NCBI RefSeq assembly: GCF_036023875.1
Contig: NZ_CP107931.1
Span: 5,551,437 to 5,615,436 of the forward strand
Direction of reading: 5' to 3'
Source: Mycobacterium sp. NBC_00419
Lineage (GTDB): Bacteria > Actinomycetota > Actinomycetes > Mycobacteriales > Mycobacteriaceae
Length of the DNA: 64,000 bases
This document shows, piece after piece, positions 37,847 to 46,641 of this stretch. A program made the position numbers and the translations under genes. A model generated the notes under the pieces. That model saw nothing but the letters and a program-made list of their open reading frames with translations. It made no database searches and had not been told where the DNA came from. How positions within the stretch are numbered: the stretch's first letter is position 1; each line of letters opens with the position of its first letter.

Positions 37847-39028
37847 TCAGATCATCGCCCGCAGCGGTCCCTCGGGTTCGACGCCGAAGGAGCTGAGAGC
37901 TGACGCATGGAAGACAGTGCCCGGAACGTGGATGGCGTGTGCCATGCCGGTGTGCGCGTCGCGCCAGTACCGCTGCAGCGGCTTGTCCATGCGCATGCCG
38001 TTGCCACCGGAGCGGGAGAAGATCTGGTCGACGGCCATCACCGCGCGCCACACCGCACGAACCTGGGTTCGGCGGCCGGCGGCCCGGTCGGCGAACGAGA
38101 CCTCCTTGCCGGAGTCGACCATGTCGTAGATCCGGTCCACGTTGGCCAGGATCTCCTGGCGCGCGGCGTTGATGTCGGCGGCGGCCTCACCGATCGCGTA
38201 CATCACGTACGGGTCGTCCTTGATGGCAGTCCCTGCGGCACTGACCCGCTCGCGTTGATAGTCGAGGTGAGCGGCCAGTGCACCTTCGCAGATGCCGATG
38301 GTGGCCGAGGAGATGCCGAGCGGGAACATCGTCGACCAGGGCATCAGGTAGAGGGTGTCGGTCATGCCGGCTTCCCGCTGGGCGGTGCCGTCCATCACCT
38401 TGAACGCGTCCATGGTGCGGTAGTCGGGGACGAACGCGTTGCGCACGATCACGTCCTTGGACCCGGTGCCGCGCAACCCGACGACATCCCACGAGTCCTC
38501 GACGATCTCGTAGTCCTTGCGGGGCAGGATCATGTGCAGCATCTGCGGCGGCATGACGGGCCTGCCCTCGGCGTTGCCGAGCAGCGCGCCGAGGAAGATC
38601 CAGTCGCAGTGGTCGGTGCCGGAGCTGAACTGCCAGCGTCCGTTGAAGATGTAACCGCCGTCGACGGGCACCGCCACACCCTGCGGTGCGTAGGGCGAGG
38701 CCACCCAGGTGTCGACGTCGTCGGCCCAGATCTCGGCGGCCACCCGCGGATCGGCGTAGGCCAACTGATAGGGGTGGACGCCCACGACCCCGTTGATCCA
38801 GCCGGCCGCCGGATCGAGTGCCGCGGTGGCCATGACGGTCTCGGCGAACTCGCGCGGATGCACCTCGAGGCCGCCGTGCTCTTTGGGTTGCAGTAGGCGG
38901 ATATTGCCCGCCGACTTCATGATCTTCACCGTCTGCTCGGTGAGTTGGCCGATCTTCTCGGCCTCGACGGCGTGATCCCGCAACTGATCCGCGGCGTCCA
39001 TGACTTTGTCGATAACCCGGGTTGTCAT
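37847..39028 (-). CDS. hsaA: HsaA-type flavin-dependent hydroxylase (acyl-CoA dehydrogenase fold)
   Basis: 393 residues, versus 394 for M. tuberculosis HsaA. Shared features are VVGVHPYQLA (HsaA IVGVHNWHLA), FSSGTDHCDWIFLG (WSSGCDHASWTFVG), VGLRGTGSKDVIV (VGLRGTGSNTLVV), and RYWRDAHTGMAHA near the C-terminus. It lacks the acyl-CoA dehydrogenase catalytic Glu motif, as expected for a two-component monooxygenase. It hydroxylates the phenolic seco-steroid using reduced flavin from a reductase (HsaB), which is not found here. First gene of the operon; divergent from the Baeyer-Villiger gene. Confidence 0.85.
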   Translation of the reverse strand: MTTRVIDKVMDAADQLRDHAVEAEKIGQLTEQTVKIMKSAGNIRLLQPKEHGGLEVHPREFAETVMATAALDPAAGWINGVVGVHPYQLAYADPRVAAEIWADDVDTWVASPYAPQGVAVPVDGGYIFNGRWQFSSGTDHCDWIFLGALLGNAEGRPVMPPQMLHMILPRKDYEIVEDSWDVVGLRGTGSKDVIVRNAFVPDYRTMDAFKVMDGTAQREAGMTDTLYLMPWSTMFPLGISSATIGICEGALAAHLDYQRERVSAAGTAIKDDPYVMYAIGEAAADINAARQEILANVDRIYDMVDSGKEVSFADRAAGRRTQVRAVWRAVMAVDQIFSRSGGNGMRMDKPLQRYWRDAHTGMAHAIHVPGTVFHASALSSFGVEPEGPLRAMI

Positions 39029-39134
39029 GCGTTTTCCCTCATTCGTCGGGTCTGGTGTCTCCATAGTGGACCCGCGCCGGCAACTGGCGCGACGCGTTGT
39101 CCCGATGAGCGGACCACACGTATCGCCGGTGTTT

Positions 39135-39154
39135 ACAAATCTTCTCTGATTTGT
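39135..39154. promoter_or_regulatory. palindromic operator between hsaA and the Baeyer-Villiger gene
   Basis: ACAAATC (39135-39141) and GATTTGT (39148-39154) are a perfect inverted repeat with a 6-base spacer, in a 139-base gap between divergent catabolic genes. The right arm continues into CAA, partly mirrored on the left. It does not match the KstR consensus, so a second regulator is implied. Confidence 0.65.
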
Positions 39155-39167
39155 CAATCTGACGAGC

Positions 39168-40784
39168 ATGCAGCACAGCCGGCCCGCCCACGTCGACGCC
39201 GTCGTCGTCGGCGCCGGATTCGCCGGGCTGTACGCCCTGCACCGATTGCGTTCACAGGGGCTGAGCGTCCGGGTGTTCGAGGCGGCCCCTGGGGTGGGCG
39301 GCACCTGGTATTTCAACCGCTACCCGGGCGCGCGCTGCGATGTGGAGAGCGTCGACTACAGCTACTCGTTCTCCGAGGACGTGCAGCAGGAGTGGAACTG
39401 GACTGAGCGCTACGCCACCCAGTCAGAGATCCTCGAGTACCTGAACTGGGTGACCGACAGACTCGACCTGCGTCGTGACATCACCTTCGGTACCCGGGTG
39501 ACGTCGACGGTCCTCGACGAGGACACCCTGCGGTGGACGGTGAGCACCGACTCCGGTGAGGTGGTCAACGCACGGTTCGTCATCATGGCCACTGGTGCTC
39601 TGTCGGCGGCGATCACTCCCGACTTCGCCGGGCTGGACACCTTCACCGGCGATGTCTTCCACACCGCGCACTGGCCACATGAGGGCGTCGACTTCACCGG
39701 CAGGCGGGTCGCGGTCATCGGCACGGGATCCTCGGGCATTCAGTCGATTCCGCTCATCGCCGAGCAGGCCGCCCAGCTCTATGTCTTCCAGCGCACACCC
39801 AACTACAGCGTCCCGGCCGGCAACCGGCCGCTGACCGCCGAGGAACTGGCCGACGTCAAGGCGAACTATGCGCAGCGTCGGCAGATGTCGTTTCGCAGCG
39901 GCGGTGGCTCGCCCTACGTGGGGACGACCACGCCCACCTTGCAGGTGCCGGCCCCGCAGCGCCGCGCGGCATTCGAAAAGCGTTGGCAGCTCGGTGGTGT
40001 GCTGTTCTCCAAAACGTTCCCCGACCAGATGCTCGACCTCGCCGCCAACGACGAGGCCAGGACGTTCTGGGAGGAGAAGGTCCGCGCGGTCATCGACAAC
40101 CCAGCCGTCGCCGAACTGCTGATCCCCGACGACCATCCGATCGGGGCCAAACGCATCTGCACCGATTCGCAGTACTTCCAGACATTCAACCGGCCCAACG
40201 TCGAGCTGGTCAGCGTGCGCCGAACCCCGATCGAGTCCGTCGACGCCACCGGGATCAACACCGCGGCAGCCCATTACGACGTCGACGCGATCGTGTTCGC
40301 CACCGGCTTTGACGCGCTGACCGGCGCGCTGGGCAAGATCAGCATCATCGGCCGTGGGGGACAGGCGTTATCCGACGATTGGGCCGACGGGCCGCGGACC
40401 TATCTGGGGCTGGGCTGCGACGGGTTCCCGAATCTGTTCCTGATCACCGGCCCGGGCAGCCCGGCGGTGTTAGCCAACATGGTGCTCGGCGCGGAGGCGC
40501 ACGTTAACTGGATCGCCGAGGCCATCGGCTATCTCGACGACAACGGCTACGCCGCACTGGAAGCCACGCCTGAGGCGGTGCAGAGCTGGCTGTCAGAACT
40601 GTCCCGGCGCGCGGAGACCACGCTGTTCACCAAGGCCGACTCCTGGTACCTGGGCGCTAACGTGCCGGGCAAGCCGCGGGTGTTCATGCTGTTCTGCGGC
40701 GGGTTCGGCGTCTACAACGACATCTGCGCCGACGTGGCCGCCGGCGGCTATCAGGGGTTCGACCTGCTAGCGCCGAAACGCTAG
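39168..40784 (+). CDS. Baeyer-Villiger monooxygenase (cyclohexanone/steroid monooxygenase type)
   Basis: 538 residues. FAD motif VVVGAGFAGLYAL near residue 12, the Baeyer-Villiger fingerprint F-x-G-x3-H-x3-W at residues 159-169 (FTGDVFHTAHW), and a second, NADPH-binding motif GTGSSGIQ. GVGGTWYFNRYPGARCD matches the CHMO/steroid-monooxygenase group. It inserts oxygen next to a ketone. With kstD and hsa genes beside it, an acyl or ring ketone of a steroid is a plausible substrate. Its last 4 bases overlap the convergent hsaD-type gene. Confidence 0.88.
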   Translation: MQHSRPAHVDAVVVGAGFAGLYALHRLRSQGLSVRVFEAAPGVGGTWYFNRYPGARCDVESVDYSYSFSEDVQQEWNWTERYATQSEILEYLNWVTDRLDLRRDITFGTRVTSTVLDEDTLRWTVSTDSGEVVNARFVIMATGALSAAITPDFAGLDTFTGDVFHTAHWPHEGVDFTGRRVAVIGTGSSGIQSIPLIAEQAAQLYVFQRTPNYSVPAGNRPLTAEELADVKANYAQRRQMSFRSGGGSPYVGTTTPTLQVPAPQRRAAFEKRWQLGGVLFSKTFPDQMLDLAANDEARTFWEEKVRAVIDNPAVAELLIPDDHPIGAKRICTDSQYFQTFNRPNVELVSVRRTPIESVDATGINTAAAHYDVDAIVFATGFDALTGALGKISIIGRGGQALSDDWADGPRTYLGLGCDGFPNLFLITGPGSPAVLANMVLGAEAHVNWIAEAIGYLDDNGYAALEATPEAVQSWLSELSRRAETTLFTKADSWYLGANVPGKPRVFMLFCGGFGVYNDICADVAAGGYQGFDLLAPKR

Positions 40785-41635
40785 GCGCGCTGCAGGAAGC
40801 TCAGCGCGGTGGCTTCGAACGCCTGCTTCTGCTCGATCATCACCCAGTGCCCGCAGTTGGGGAACACATGCATTTCGGCATTGGGGATGGTCCGCATCGG
40901 GATCAGTGACATGTCCAGCGGGCTGACCCGGTCATCGCGTCCCCAGGTCAACAGGGTGGGTGCCTTGACCTTGTGCATGATCGCCCAGGGCAGCGGGAAA
41001 TCGGCGTTGCGCATCATCTTCGTCATCGCCGCGAATGCGGCCTTGCCGTACATCCGGCGCGCACTGGCCAACGTCTCGGGATCGGTGGCCAGCTCCCAGC
41101 GCTCGTTGATCAGCGTCTCGGTGACCAGGTCCTGGTCGTAGACCATCGAGTTGAGCCAGTCGACGAGGCGCTGCCGGGTGGGATCCTCGGTGAACTCCTG
41201 CAGCAGCCGGATTCCCTCACTGGGGCCGGGGCTGTAGATGTTGGTGCCGATCCCGCCGATGGTGATCAACTTGCCGATCCGGTCGGGGTGATTGATCGCG
41301 AAGTTGATGCCGACGCCACCGCCCATCGAGTTGCCGATCACGTCGACGCGGTCGAGTCCCAGCGCGTCGATGAACACCGGCACGGCCGCCTGGGCGTCGA
41401 GCATCGGGTGACCGCCGAAATCGTCGCTGACCCCGAAGCCCGGGAACTCCAGGACCAGGCACCGGAAATGTTCGGCGAAGAACGCCAGGTTGCCGCGGTA
41501 GTTGCGCCAGCCGGTGACGCCGGGGCCGGAGCCGTGCAGGAGTAGCAGCGTGGGGCCCTCGCCCGCCTCGTGATAGCGCAGAACGCCCTTTTCGGTGCCG
41601 ACTTCCCGCAGCGTGCCTTCGTAACTGGTGTCCAC
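40781..41635 (-). CDS. hsaD: HsaD-type meta-cleavage product hydrolase (alpha/beta fold)
   Basis: 284 residues from GTG 41635; the frame continues upstream but HsaD proteins begin near this point. The nucleophile Ser103 lies in GNSMGGG, the acid near 235 in WGRDDRVSP and His263 in CGHWVMIEQ. The oxyanion loop HGSGPG, the stretch INLFAPDP-like (TNIYSPGPSEG) and MVYDQDLVTE match M. tuberculosis HsaD closely. It hydrolyses the C-C bond of the HsaC product (4,9-DSHA in the cholesterol pathway). It is separated from the other hsa genes by the Baeyer-Villiger gene. Confidence 0.87.
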   Translation of the reverse strand: MDTSYEGTLREVGTEKGVLRYHEAGEGPTLLLLHGSGPGVTGWRNYRGNLAFFAEHFRCLVLEFPGFGVSDDFGGHPMLDAQAAVPVFIDALGLDRVDVIGNSMGGGVGINFAINHPDRIGKLITIGGIGTNIYSPGPSEGIRLLQEFTEDPTRQRLVDWLNSMVYDQDLVTETLINERWELATDPETLASARRMYGKAAFAAMTKMMRNADFPLPWAIMHKVKAPTLLTWGRDDRVSPLDMSLIPMRTIPNAEMHVFPNCGHWVMIEQKQAFEATALSFLQRA

Positions 41636-41806
41636 GTCTGATATCCGATCATTCGCAGCCGTGTTGCTCAACGGCGGGTTCCGGTCAGTGAGCAGGTGAC
41701 ATCGCCTCCTGCCCGACGTCACATCAGCCTCATTAGCCCCATTTGTGCTGGTACCCTGCTGGGTGATCCGTGCCATGTCGGGTCGTGCCGGGGCGAAGGG
41801 GTGGCG

Positions 41807-44014
41807 ATGACCCAAGTGTCTGACCCAGACGCTGCCGAAGTACCAGCTGAACCGGCCGTCGCGGAGTCACATGCACCTACCCGGCTGGACCGGCTACGCC
41901 GCAGGCGCCCGCTGAGCCATGTCAGCATTCAGTCCAAGCTCATCCTGATGATGGTGCTGTGCACCGTTCTGGCAGCCGCCGTCGTGGGTGGCATCGCCTA
42001 TCACGCGGGGCGGTCGTCGTTGCGGGAGGCGGTGTTCAACAGGCTGACCGAGCAGCGCCAGTCGCAGACGCGTTCTCTGGAGACCGAGGTCTCCGATCTG
42101 AAGAACTCGCTCATCATCTATACCCACGGGTCGGTGACCGTAGGGGCGCTGGAGGACTTCACCGCCGGATTCGACCAACTGGCCAATGCCCCGATCAACG
42201 GCGCACAGTGGCAGAGCGTCGTCGACTATTACAACAACACCTTCGTCAAGCAGACCGAGCAGTACAGCGGGACCAAACTCGACCCGGCGGCCCTGCTGCC
42301 GAGCTCACCGGCCGAACGCTATCTGCAGGCCAACTACACCGCGCTGCGGCGCGACGATGACAACGCCATCACCATGCGGGACGCCCGCGACGGCAGCGCG
42401 TGGTCCGCGGCCAACAACAGGTACCAGGACTTCTTCCGCCAGATCGTCACCCGTTTCGAGTTCGAGGACGCCCTGCTCCTCGACGCCCGCGGAAACGTGG
42501 TCTACAGCGCTTACAAAGACGTCGACCTGGGCACCAACATCGTCAACGGTCCCTACGCGGGTTCTAAACTCCAGGAGGCCTACGTCAAGGCGATGGCGTC
42601 CAACGCGGTGGACTATGTCGGATTCACCGACTTCGAGTTCTACCAGCCGGCTGAGATGTCGCCGACCGCATGGATGGTCGCCCCCATCCGGCGTGATGGT
42701 CGCACCGAAGGCGTTCTGGCGCTTCAGTTCCCGATTGAGAAGATCAATCGGCTGATGACCTTCGACAAGCAGTGGCGCCAGGCCGGCCTCGGCGAGACCG
42801 GCGAGACGTATCTGGCCGGGCCCGACGACCTGATGCGATCGGATTCACGGCTGTTCCTGGAGAATCCGCAGCAGTTCAAACAGGACGTGGTGCAGGCCGG
42901 TACACCGCCCGATGTCGCCGACATGTCCATTCGGCAGGGCGGAACGACCCTGGTGCAACCCGTGGGCTCCGAGGCGACGAAGAACGCGCAACGGGGTGAG
43001 TCAGGAACCCTCGTCGCCACCGATTACCTCGGCCAGGAAACGTTGCAGGCCTATGCGCCACTGGTGATCAAAGATTCCGAACTGCACTGGACGATCGTCG
43101 CCAAGGTCGACACCGCCGAAGCGTTCCGGCGTGAAGCGACATTCACCAGGACGATGGTCCAGGCCACCGTGGGAATGATCTTCGTAGTCTGCCTGCTGGC
43201 GATCGCGCTGGCTCAGATTTTCGTGCGCCCCATCAGAAGGCTGGAGGCCGGGGCGCAGCGCATCAGCGCCGGCGACTACGACGTGTCGATCCCGGTGGAC
43301 ACCCGCGACGAGATCGGTGACCTGACCCAGGCGTTCAACGAGATGGGCCGAAGTCTGACGGTCAAGGAAGACCTGATCAACCAGCAGCGCAAGGAGACTG
43401 ACGAACTGCTGCGCTCGCTGATGCCGGAGTCGATCGCCGAACGCTTCCGCCAGGGCGAGGAGACCATCGCCGTCGAGCACCAGAACGTCTCGGTGATCTT
43501 CGCCGACTTCATCGGCCTCGACCAGCTGCAGCTAGATCTGCTTCCCGAAGAATCGCTGGCACTTGTCAACGAGCTGATCCGTCAGATCGACGCCGCCGCA
43601 GAGAGTCTCGGCGTCGAGCGGGTCCACACGGTGCGAAATGGCTATCTCGCAAGTTGTGGGCTGACGATTCCGCGGCTGGACAACGTCCGTCGATCCGTCG
43701 ACTTCGCGCTGGAATGTCAGCAGATCCTGGCACGGTTCAACGCCGAGACCGACAACAACCTCAGTCTGCGCGTCGGTATCGACACCGGTGCGGTCAGCAG
43801 CGGACTGTTCGGTAAGCCGTCGGTCGTCTACGACATGTGGGGCTCCGCGGTCAACTTGGCCCGCCAGATCAAGAACGGCTCGCCGCAGCCCGGCATCTAC
43901 GTCACATCGAGGGTGTACGACTCGCTGAACGAGATCATGCGGTTCGCCTCGGCCGGATCGGTGACCGTCGACGGTGAAACCGAACCGGTATGGCGGCTCG
44001 TGGAGCGTCAGTGA
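41807..44014 (+). CDS. membrane class III nucleotide cyclase-like sensor, degenerate metal site (Rv2435c-like)
   Basis: 735 residues from ATG 41807 with GAAGGGG just ahead. TM1 about 44-65, a 380-residue extracellular sensor (Cache-like), TM2 about 447-470, HAMP about 470-525 (RRLEAGAQRISAGDYDVSIP), class III cyclase domain about 555-735. The first metal Asp (FADFIG, Asp567), Asp676 (YDMWG), Asn683 and Arg686 are kept. The KxxGD segment reads HTVRN, so the substrate Lys is His607 and the second metal Asp is Asn611. Catalysis may be lost or need a partner. The stop overlaps the start of a cNMP-binding channel. Confidence 0.88.
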   Translation: MTQVSDPDAAEVPAEPAVAESHAPTRLDRLRRRRPLSHVSIQSKLILMMVLCTVLAAAVVGGIAYHAGRSSLREAVFNRLTEQRQSQTRSLETEVSDLKNSLIIYTHGSVTVGALEDFTAGFDQLANAPINGAQWQSVVDYYNNTFVKQTEQYSGTKLDPAALLPSSPAERYLQANYTALRRDDDNAITMRDARDGSAWSAANNRYQDFFRQIVTRFEFEDALLLDARGNVVYSAYKDVDLGTNIVNGPYAGSKLQEAYVKAMASNAVDYVGFTDFEFYQPAEMSPTAWMVAPIRRDGRTEGVLALQFPIEKINRLMTFDKQWRQAGLGETGETYLAGPDDLMRSDSRLFLENPQQFKQDVVQAGTPPDVADMSIRQGGTTLVQPVGSEATKNAQRGESGTLVATDYLGQETLQAYAPLVIKDSELHWTIVAKVDTAEAFRREATFTRTMVQATVGMIFVVCLLAIALAQIFVRPIRRLEAGAQRISAGDYDVSIPVDTRDEIGDLTQAFNEMGRSLTVKEDLINQQRKETDELLRSLMPESIAERFRQGEETIAVEHQNVSVIFADFIGLDQLQLDLLPEESLALVNELIRQIDAAAESLGVERVHTVRNGYLASCGLTIPRLDNVRRSVDFALECQQILARFNAETDNNLSLRVGIDTGAVSSGLFGKPSVVYDMWGSAVNLARQIKNGSPQPGIYVTSRVYDSLNEIMRFASAGSVTVDGETEPVWRLVERQ

Positions 44015-45429
44015 TGACCGACCTCTTCTCGTCAGCCTGGTTCTACTGGGCGATCGGTATCGCCATCGGATTGCCGCTGGGGCTGGTGGGCCTCACCGAA
44101 TGGCAGCACGCGCTGCAACGCAAGCAGAGCTTCCTGCTGCGGCCGGTGTCGATCATGCGCAACTACCTGCTGCCACTGGGCGCACTGCTGTTGCTGATGC
44201 TGGAGGCTCGCCAGCTTCCGCCGGAGGCGACGTCGGTGCGCGTCGTCGGCACACTGGTCGCCTTCGTCGTACTGGTGCTGTTGCTCTCGGGCATCAAGGC
44301 CGCTCTGTTCCAGAGCGCCCCGGACGGCTCCTGGCGCAAGCGAATCCCGTCGATCTTCCTCGACGTTCTGAGGTTCGTGCTGATCGCGGTCGGCGTCGCG
44401 ATGATCTTCGCCTACATCTGGGGCGCCAACGTCAAGGGTTTGTTCACCGCACTCGGCGTCACGTCGATCGTGGTCGGCCTGACCCTGCAGAACTCGGTAG
44501 GCCAGATCATCTCCGGCTTGCTGATGCTCTTCGAGCAGCCCTTCCGGTTGGGGGATTGGATCGAGACGGCGCAAGCCAAGGGCAAGGTCGTCGAAGTCAA
44601 TTGGCGGGCAATTCATCTCGAGACTGGAACAGGCCTGCAGATCACGCCGAACTCGGTTCTGGCCGCGGCGTCCTTCGCTAACCTCAGCCGGCCGGCCGGG
44701 CAGCATTCCTTGACGGTCACCAGCGTGTTCTCGCTCACCGATCCACCCGACAAGGTCTGCGCGATGCTCAGGCGGGTCGCCTCCGAACTGCCGCAGTGCG
44801 ATCCCGACCGCAAACCGTCGGCGGTCACGGGCGGCGCCACGGAGTACCGCACCAAGATCCCGTTGAAGTCCCCGGCCGAGGATGGGAAGGCCAAAGCGAC
44901 GTTCCTGCGGTGGATCTGGTACGCCTCGCGGCGCGAGGGGCTGCATCTCGACGGGGTCGAAGACGACTTCTCGACCGAGGAGCGCATCGCGGAGGCCGTC
45001 GCCACGGTGGTGGGGCCGATGTTCCGGCTCAGTCGTGACGAGCAGCAGATGCTGATCGACCATGCCCGCCTCGAACGCTTCGCCGGCGGTGAACTGATCC
45101 AGCGTGCCGGTGAAGTACCCGACGGAATGGCCTTCGTACTCGACGGCGAGGTGCAGATGACAGCCCGGCTCGAAGACGGCTCGGAGACCGTCATCTGGTC
45201 GCAGGCCGAAGGCAGCTTCCTCGGACAGTCGGCGCTGACCCGGCAGGAGGTACTGGGGTCGGCGTACGCGGTCGGTGAGGTGACCACGCTGCACGTGCCG
45301 CGGGACAAGATGGCAGACCTCGTGCATCAGAATCCCAACCTGCTGCAGGAGCTGGGGCGGACCATCGAGGAGCGCCGCGCGCACGTCCGGCGGGCGATGG
45401 AACAGCCCGCAGACGTCGATATCGACTGA
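44014..45429 (+). CDS. MscS-family channel with C-terminal cyclic-nucleotide-binding domain (Rv2434c-like)
   Basis: 471 residues. Four N-terminal transmembrane segments, then the MscS pore helix and beta domain (ALGVTSIVVGLTLQNSVGQI, FEQPFRLGDWIET, ITPNSVLAAASFANLS). Residues about 345-460 are a CAP-type cNMP domain (MLIDHARLERFAGGELIQRA, GEVPDGMAFVLDGEVQM, GSFLGQSALT). Its start shares bases with the cyclase stop, so cyclase and channel are translationally coupled: the signal made or sensed by one may gate the other. Confidence 0.93.
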   Translation: MTDLFSSAWFYWAIGIAIGLPLGLVGLTEWQHALQRKQSFLLRPVSIMRNYLLPLGALLLLMLEARQLPPEATSVRVVGTLVAFVVLVLLLSGIKAALFQSAPDGSWRKRIPSIFLDVLRFVLIAVGVAMIFAYIWGANVKGLFTALGVTSIVVGLTLQNSVGQIISGLLMLFEQPFRLGDWIETAQAKGKVVEVNWRAIHLETGTGLQITPNSVLAAASFANLSRPAGQHSLTVTSVFSLTDPPDKVCAMLRRVASELPQCDPDRKPSAVTGGATEYRTKIPLKSPAEDGKAKATFLRWIWYASRREGLHLDGVEDDFSTEERIAEAVATVVGPMFRLSRDEQQMLIDHARLERFAGGELIQRAGEVPDGMAFVLDGEVQMTARLEDGSETVIWSQAEGSFLGQSALTRQEVLGSAYAVGEVTTLHVPRDKMADLVHQNPNLLQELGRTIEERRAHVRRAMEQPADVDID

Positions 45430-45437
45430 GCTGCAGC

Positions 45438-46640
45438 ATGGCCGGCAACGATTTCGACCTAGTCGTGGTCGGCGCAGGCATTGTGGGGTTGGCTGTCGCG
45501 CGGGAATGGCTGGTCCGGCGCCCGGCCGACTCGGTGGTGGTGCTCGAACGTGAGGCCGGCCCGGCGCAGCACCAGACCGGGCACAACTCGGGAGTCATCC
45601 ACGGCGGCATCTACTATCAGCCCGGTTCGCTCAAGGCCCGGCTGTGCGTCGAGGGTGCGCGGCAGATGTATGAGTTCTGCGAGCAGCACGACATCGCACA
45701 TGAGCGCTGCGGCAAGCTGATCGTGGCGACCTCCGCCGACGAACTGCCGCGGCTGGACGACCTGGAGGCCAGGGGCCGGGCCAACGCCGTACCGGGTCTG
45801 CGCCGGGTCGGCTCAGCCGAGATCGCCGAGATCGAACCCAATGCCGTTGGTGTGCAAGCACTTCACGCGCCCAACACCGGCATCGTGGACTATCCCGCGG
45901 TGGCGCGGGCGTTGGTCGAGCAACTGACGGCGGCCGGTGCGGCGATCCGGTTCGGCACCGAGGTCCACCGCATCGACGGTGCGCAGTCGCCGGTGGTGCA
46001 CACCGGCGACGGCCCGATCCGGGCCACGACGGTGATTGCCTGTGCGGGATTGTGGTCGGACCGGCTGGCCCGGCGTGCGGGCGCTCCGCGTGACCCGCAG
46101 ATCGTCCCGTTCCGCGGTGCCTATCTGGGGCTCACACCCACCGCGCAACCGCGCCTGAACGGGATGATCTATCCGGTGCCCAACCCCGAACTGCCGTTCC
46201 TGGGGGTGCACATCACCAAGCACATCGGCGGTGCGGTGACGCTGGGTCCGACCGCCATTATGGTGCCCGCCCGCGACGGCTACTCGCTGCGCCGCTGGAA
46301 CTGGCGCGACTCCTGGGAGACGGTGAGCTGGCCGGGCACCTGGCATGTGGCGCAACGATATTGGCGGGTCGGGGCAGACGAGATCCGGATGGCAGCGAGC
46401 CGGCGCGCGTTCGTGCGCGCCGCAGCGCGCTATATGCCGGGGCTGTCGGTGGCCGACCTCGACGGGAGCTCGCACGCCGGGGTCCGGGCCCAGGCTGTCG
46501 GCCGCGACGGCACCCTGGTCGACGACTTCGTGATCTCCCGCGTCGGCGCGGTGTCCCACGTGCGCAACGCCCCGTCGCCGGCGGCCACCTCTGCCTTCGC
46601 GCTGGCCCGCGAACTCGTCGACCGGGTTACCGCCGGATAG
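45438..46640 (+). CDS. lhgO: L-2-hydroxyglutarate oxidase
   Basis: 400 residues. DAO-fold FAD motif VVVGAGIVGLAVAREW at the N-terminus, then HQTGHNSGVIHGGIYYQPGS and KARLCVEGARQMYEFC, which are diagnostic of LhgO, and GVRAQAVGRDGTLVDDF near the end. It oxidises L-2-hydroxyglutarate to 2-oxoglutarate. It lies 8 bases after the MscS gene and may be co-transcribed by proximity only. Confidence 0.93.
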   Translation: MAGNDFDLVVVGAGIVGLAVAREWLVRRPADSVVVLEREAGPAQHQTGHNSGVIHGGIYYQPGSLKARLCVEGARQMYEFCEQHDIAHERCGKLIVATSADELPRLDDLEARGRANAVPGLRRVGSAEIAEIEPNAVGVQALHAPNTGIVDYPAVARALVEQLTAAGAAIRFGTEVHRIDGAQSPVVHTGDGPIRATTVIACAGLWSDRLARRAGAPRDPQIVPFRGAYLGLTPTAQPRLNGMIYPVPNPELPFLGVHITKHIGGAVTLGPTAIMVPARDGYSLRRWNWRDSWETVSWPGTWHVAQRYWRVGADEIRMAASRRAFVRAAARYMPGLSVADLDGSSHAGVRAQAVGRDGTLVDDFVISRVGAVSHVRNAPSPAATSAFALARELVDRVTAG

Positions 46641-46641
46641 G

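Noticed and set aside
25224..41635. The steroid island as a recently transferred mobile element
   Set aside because: No integrase, transposase, terminal repeats or composition break at its borders; only yrbEA has odd codon use.
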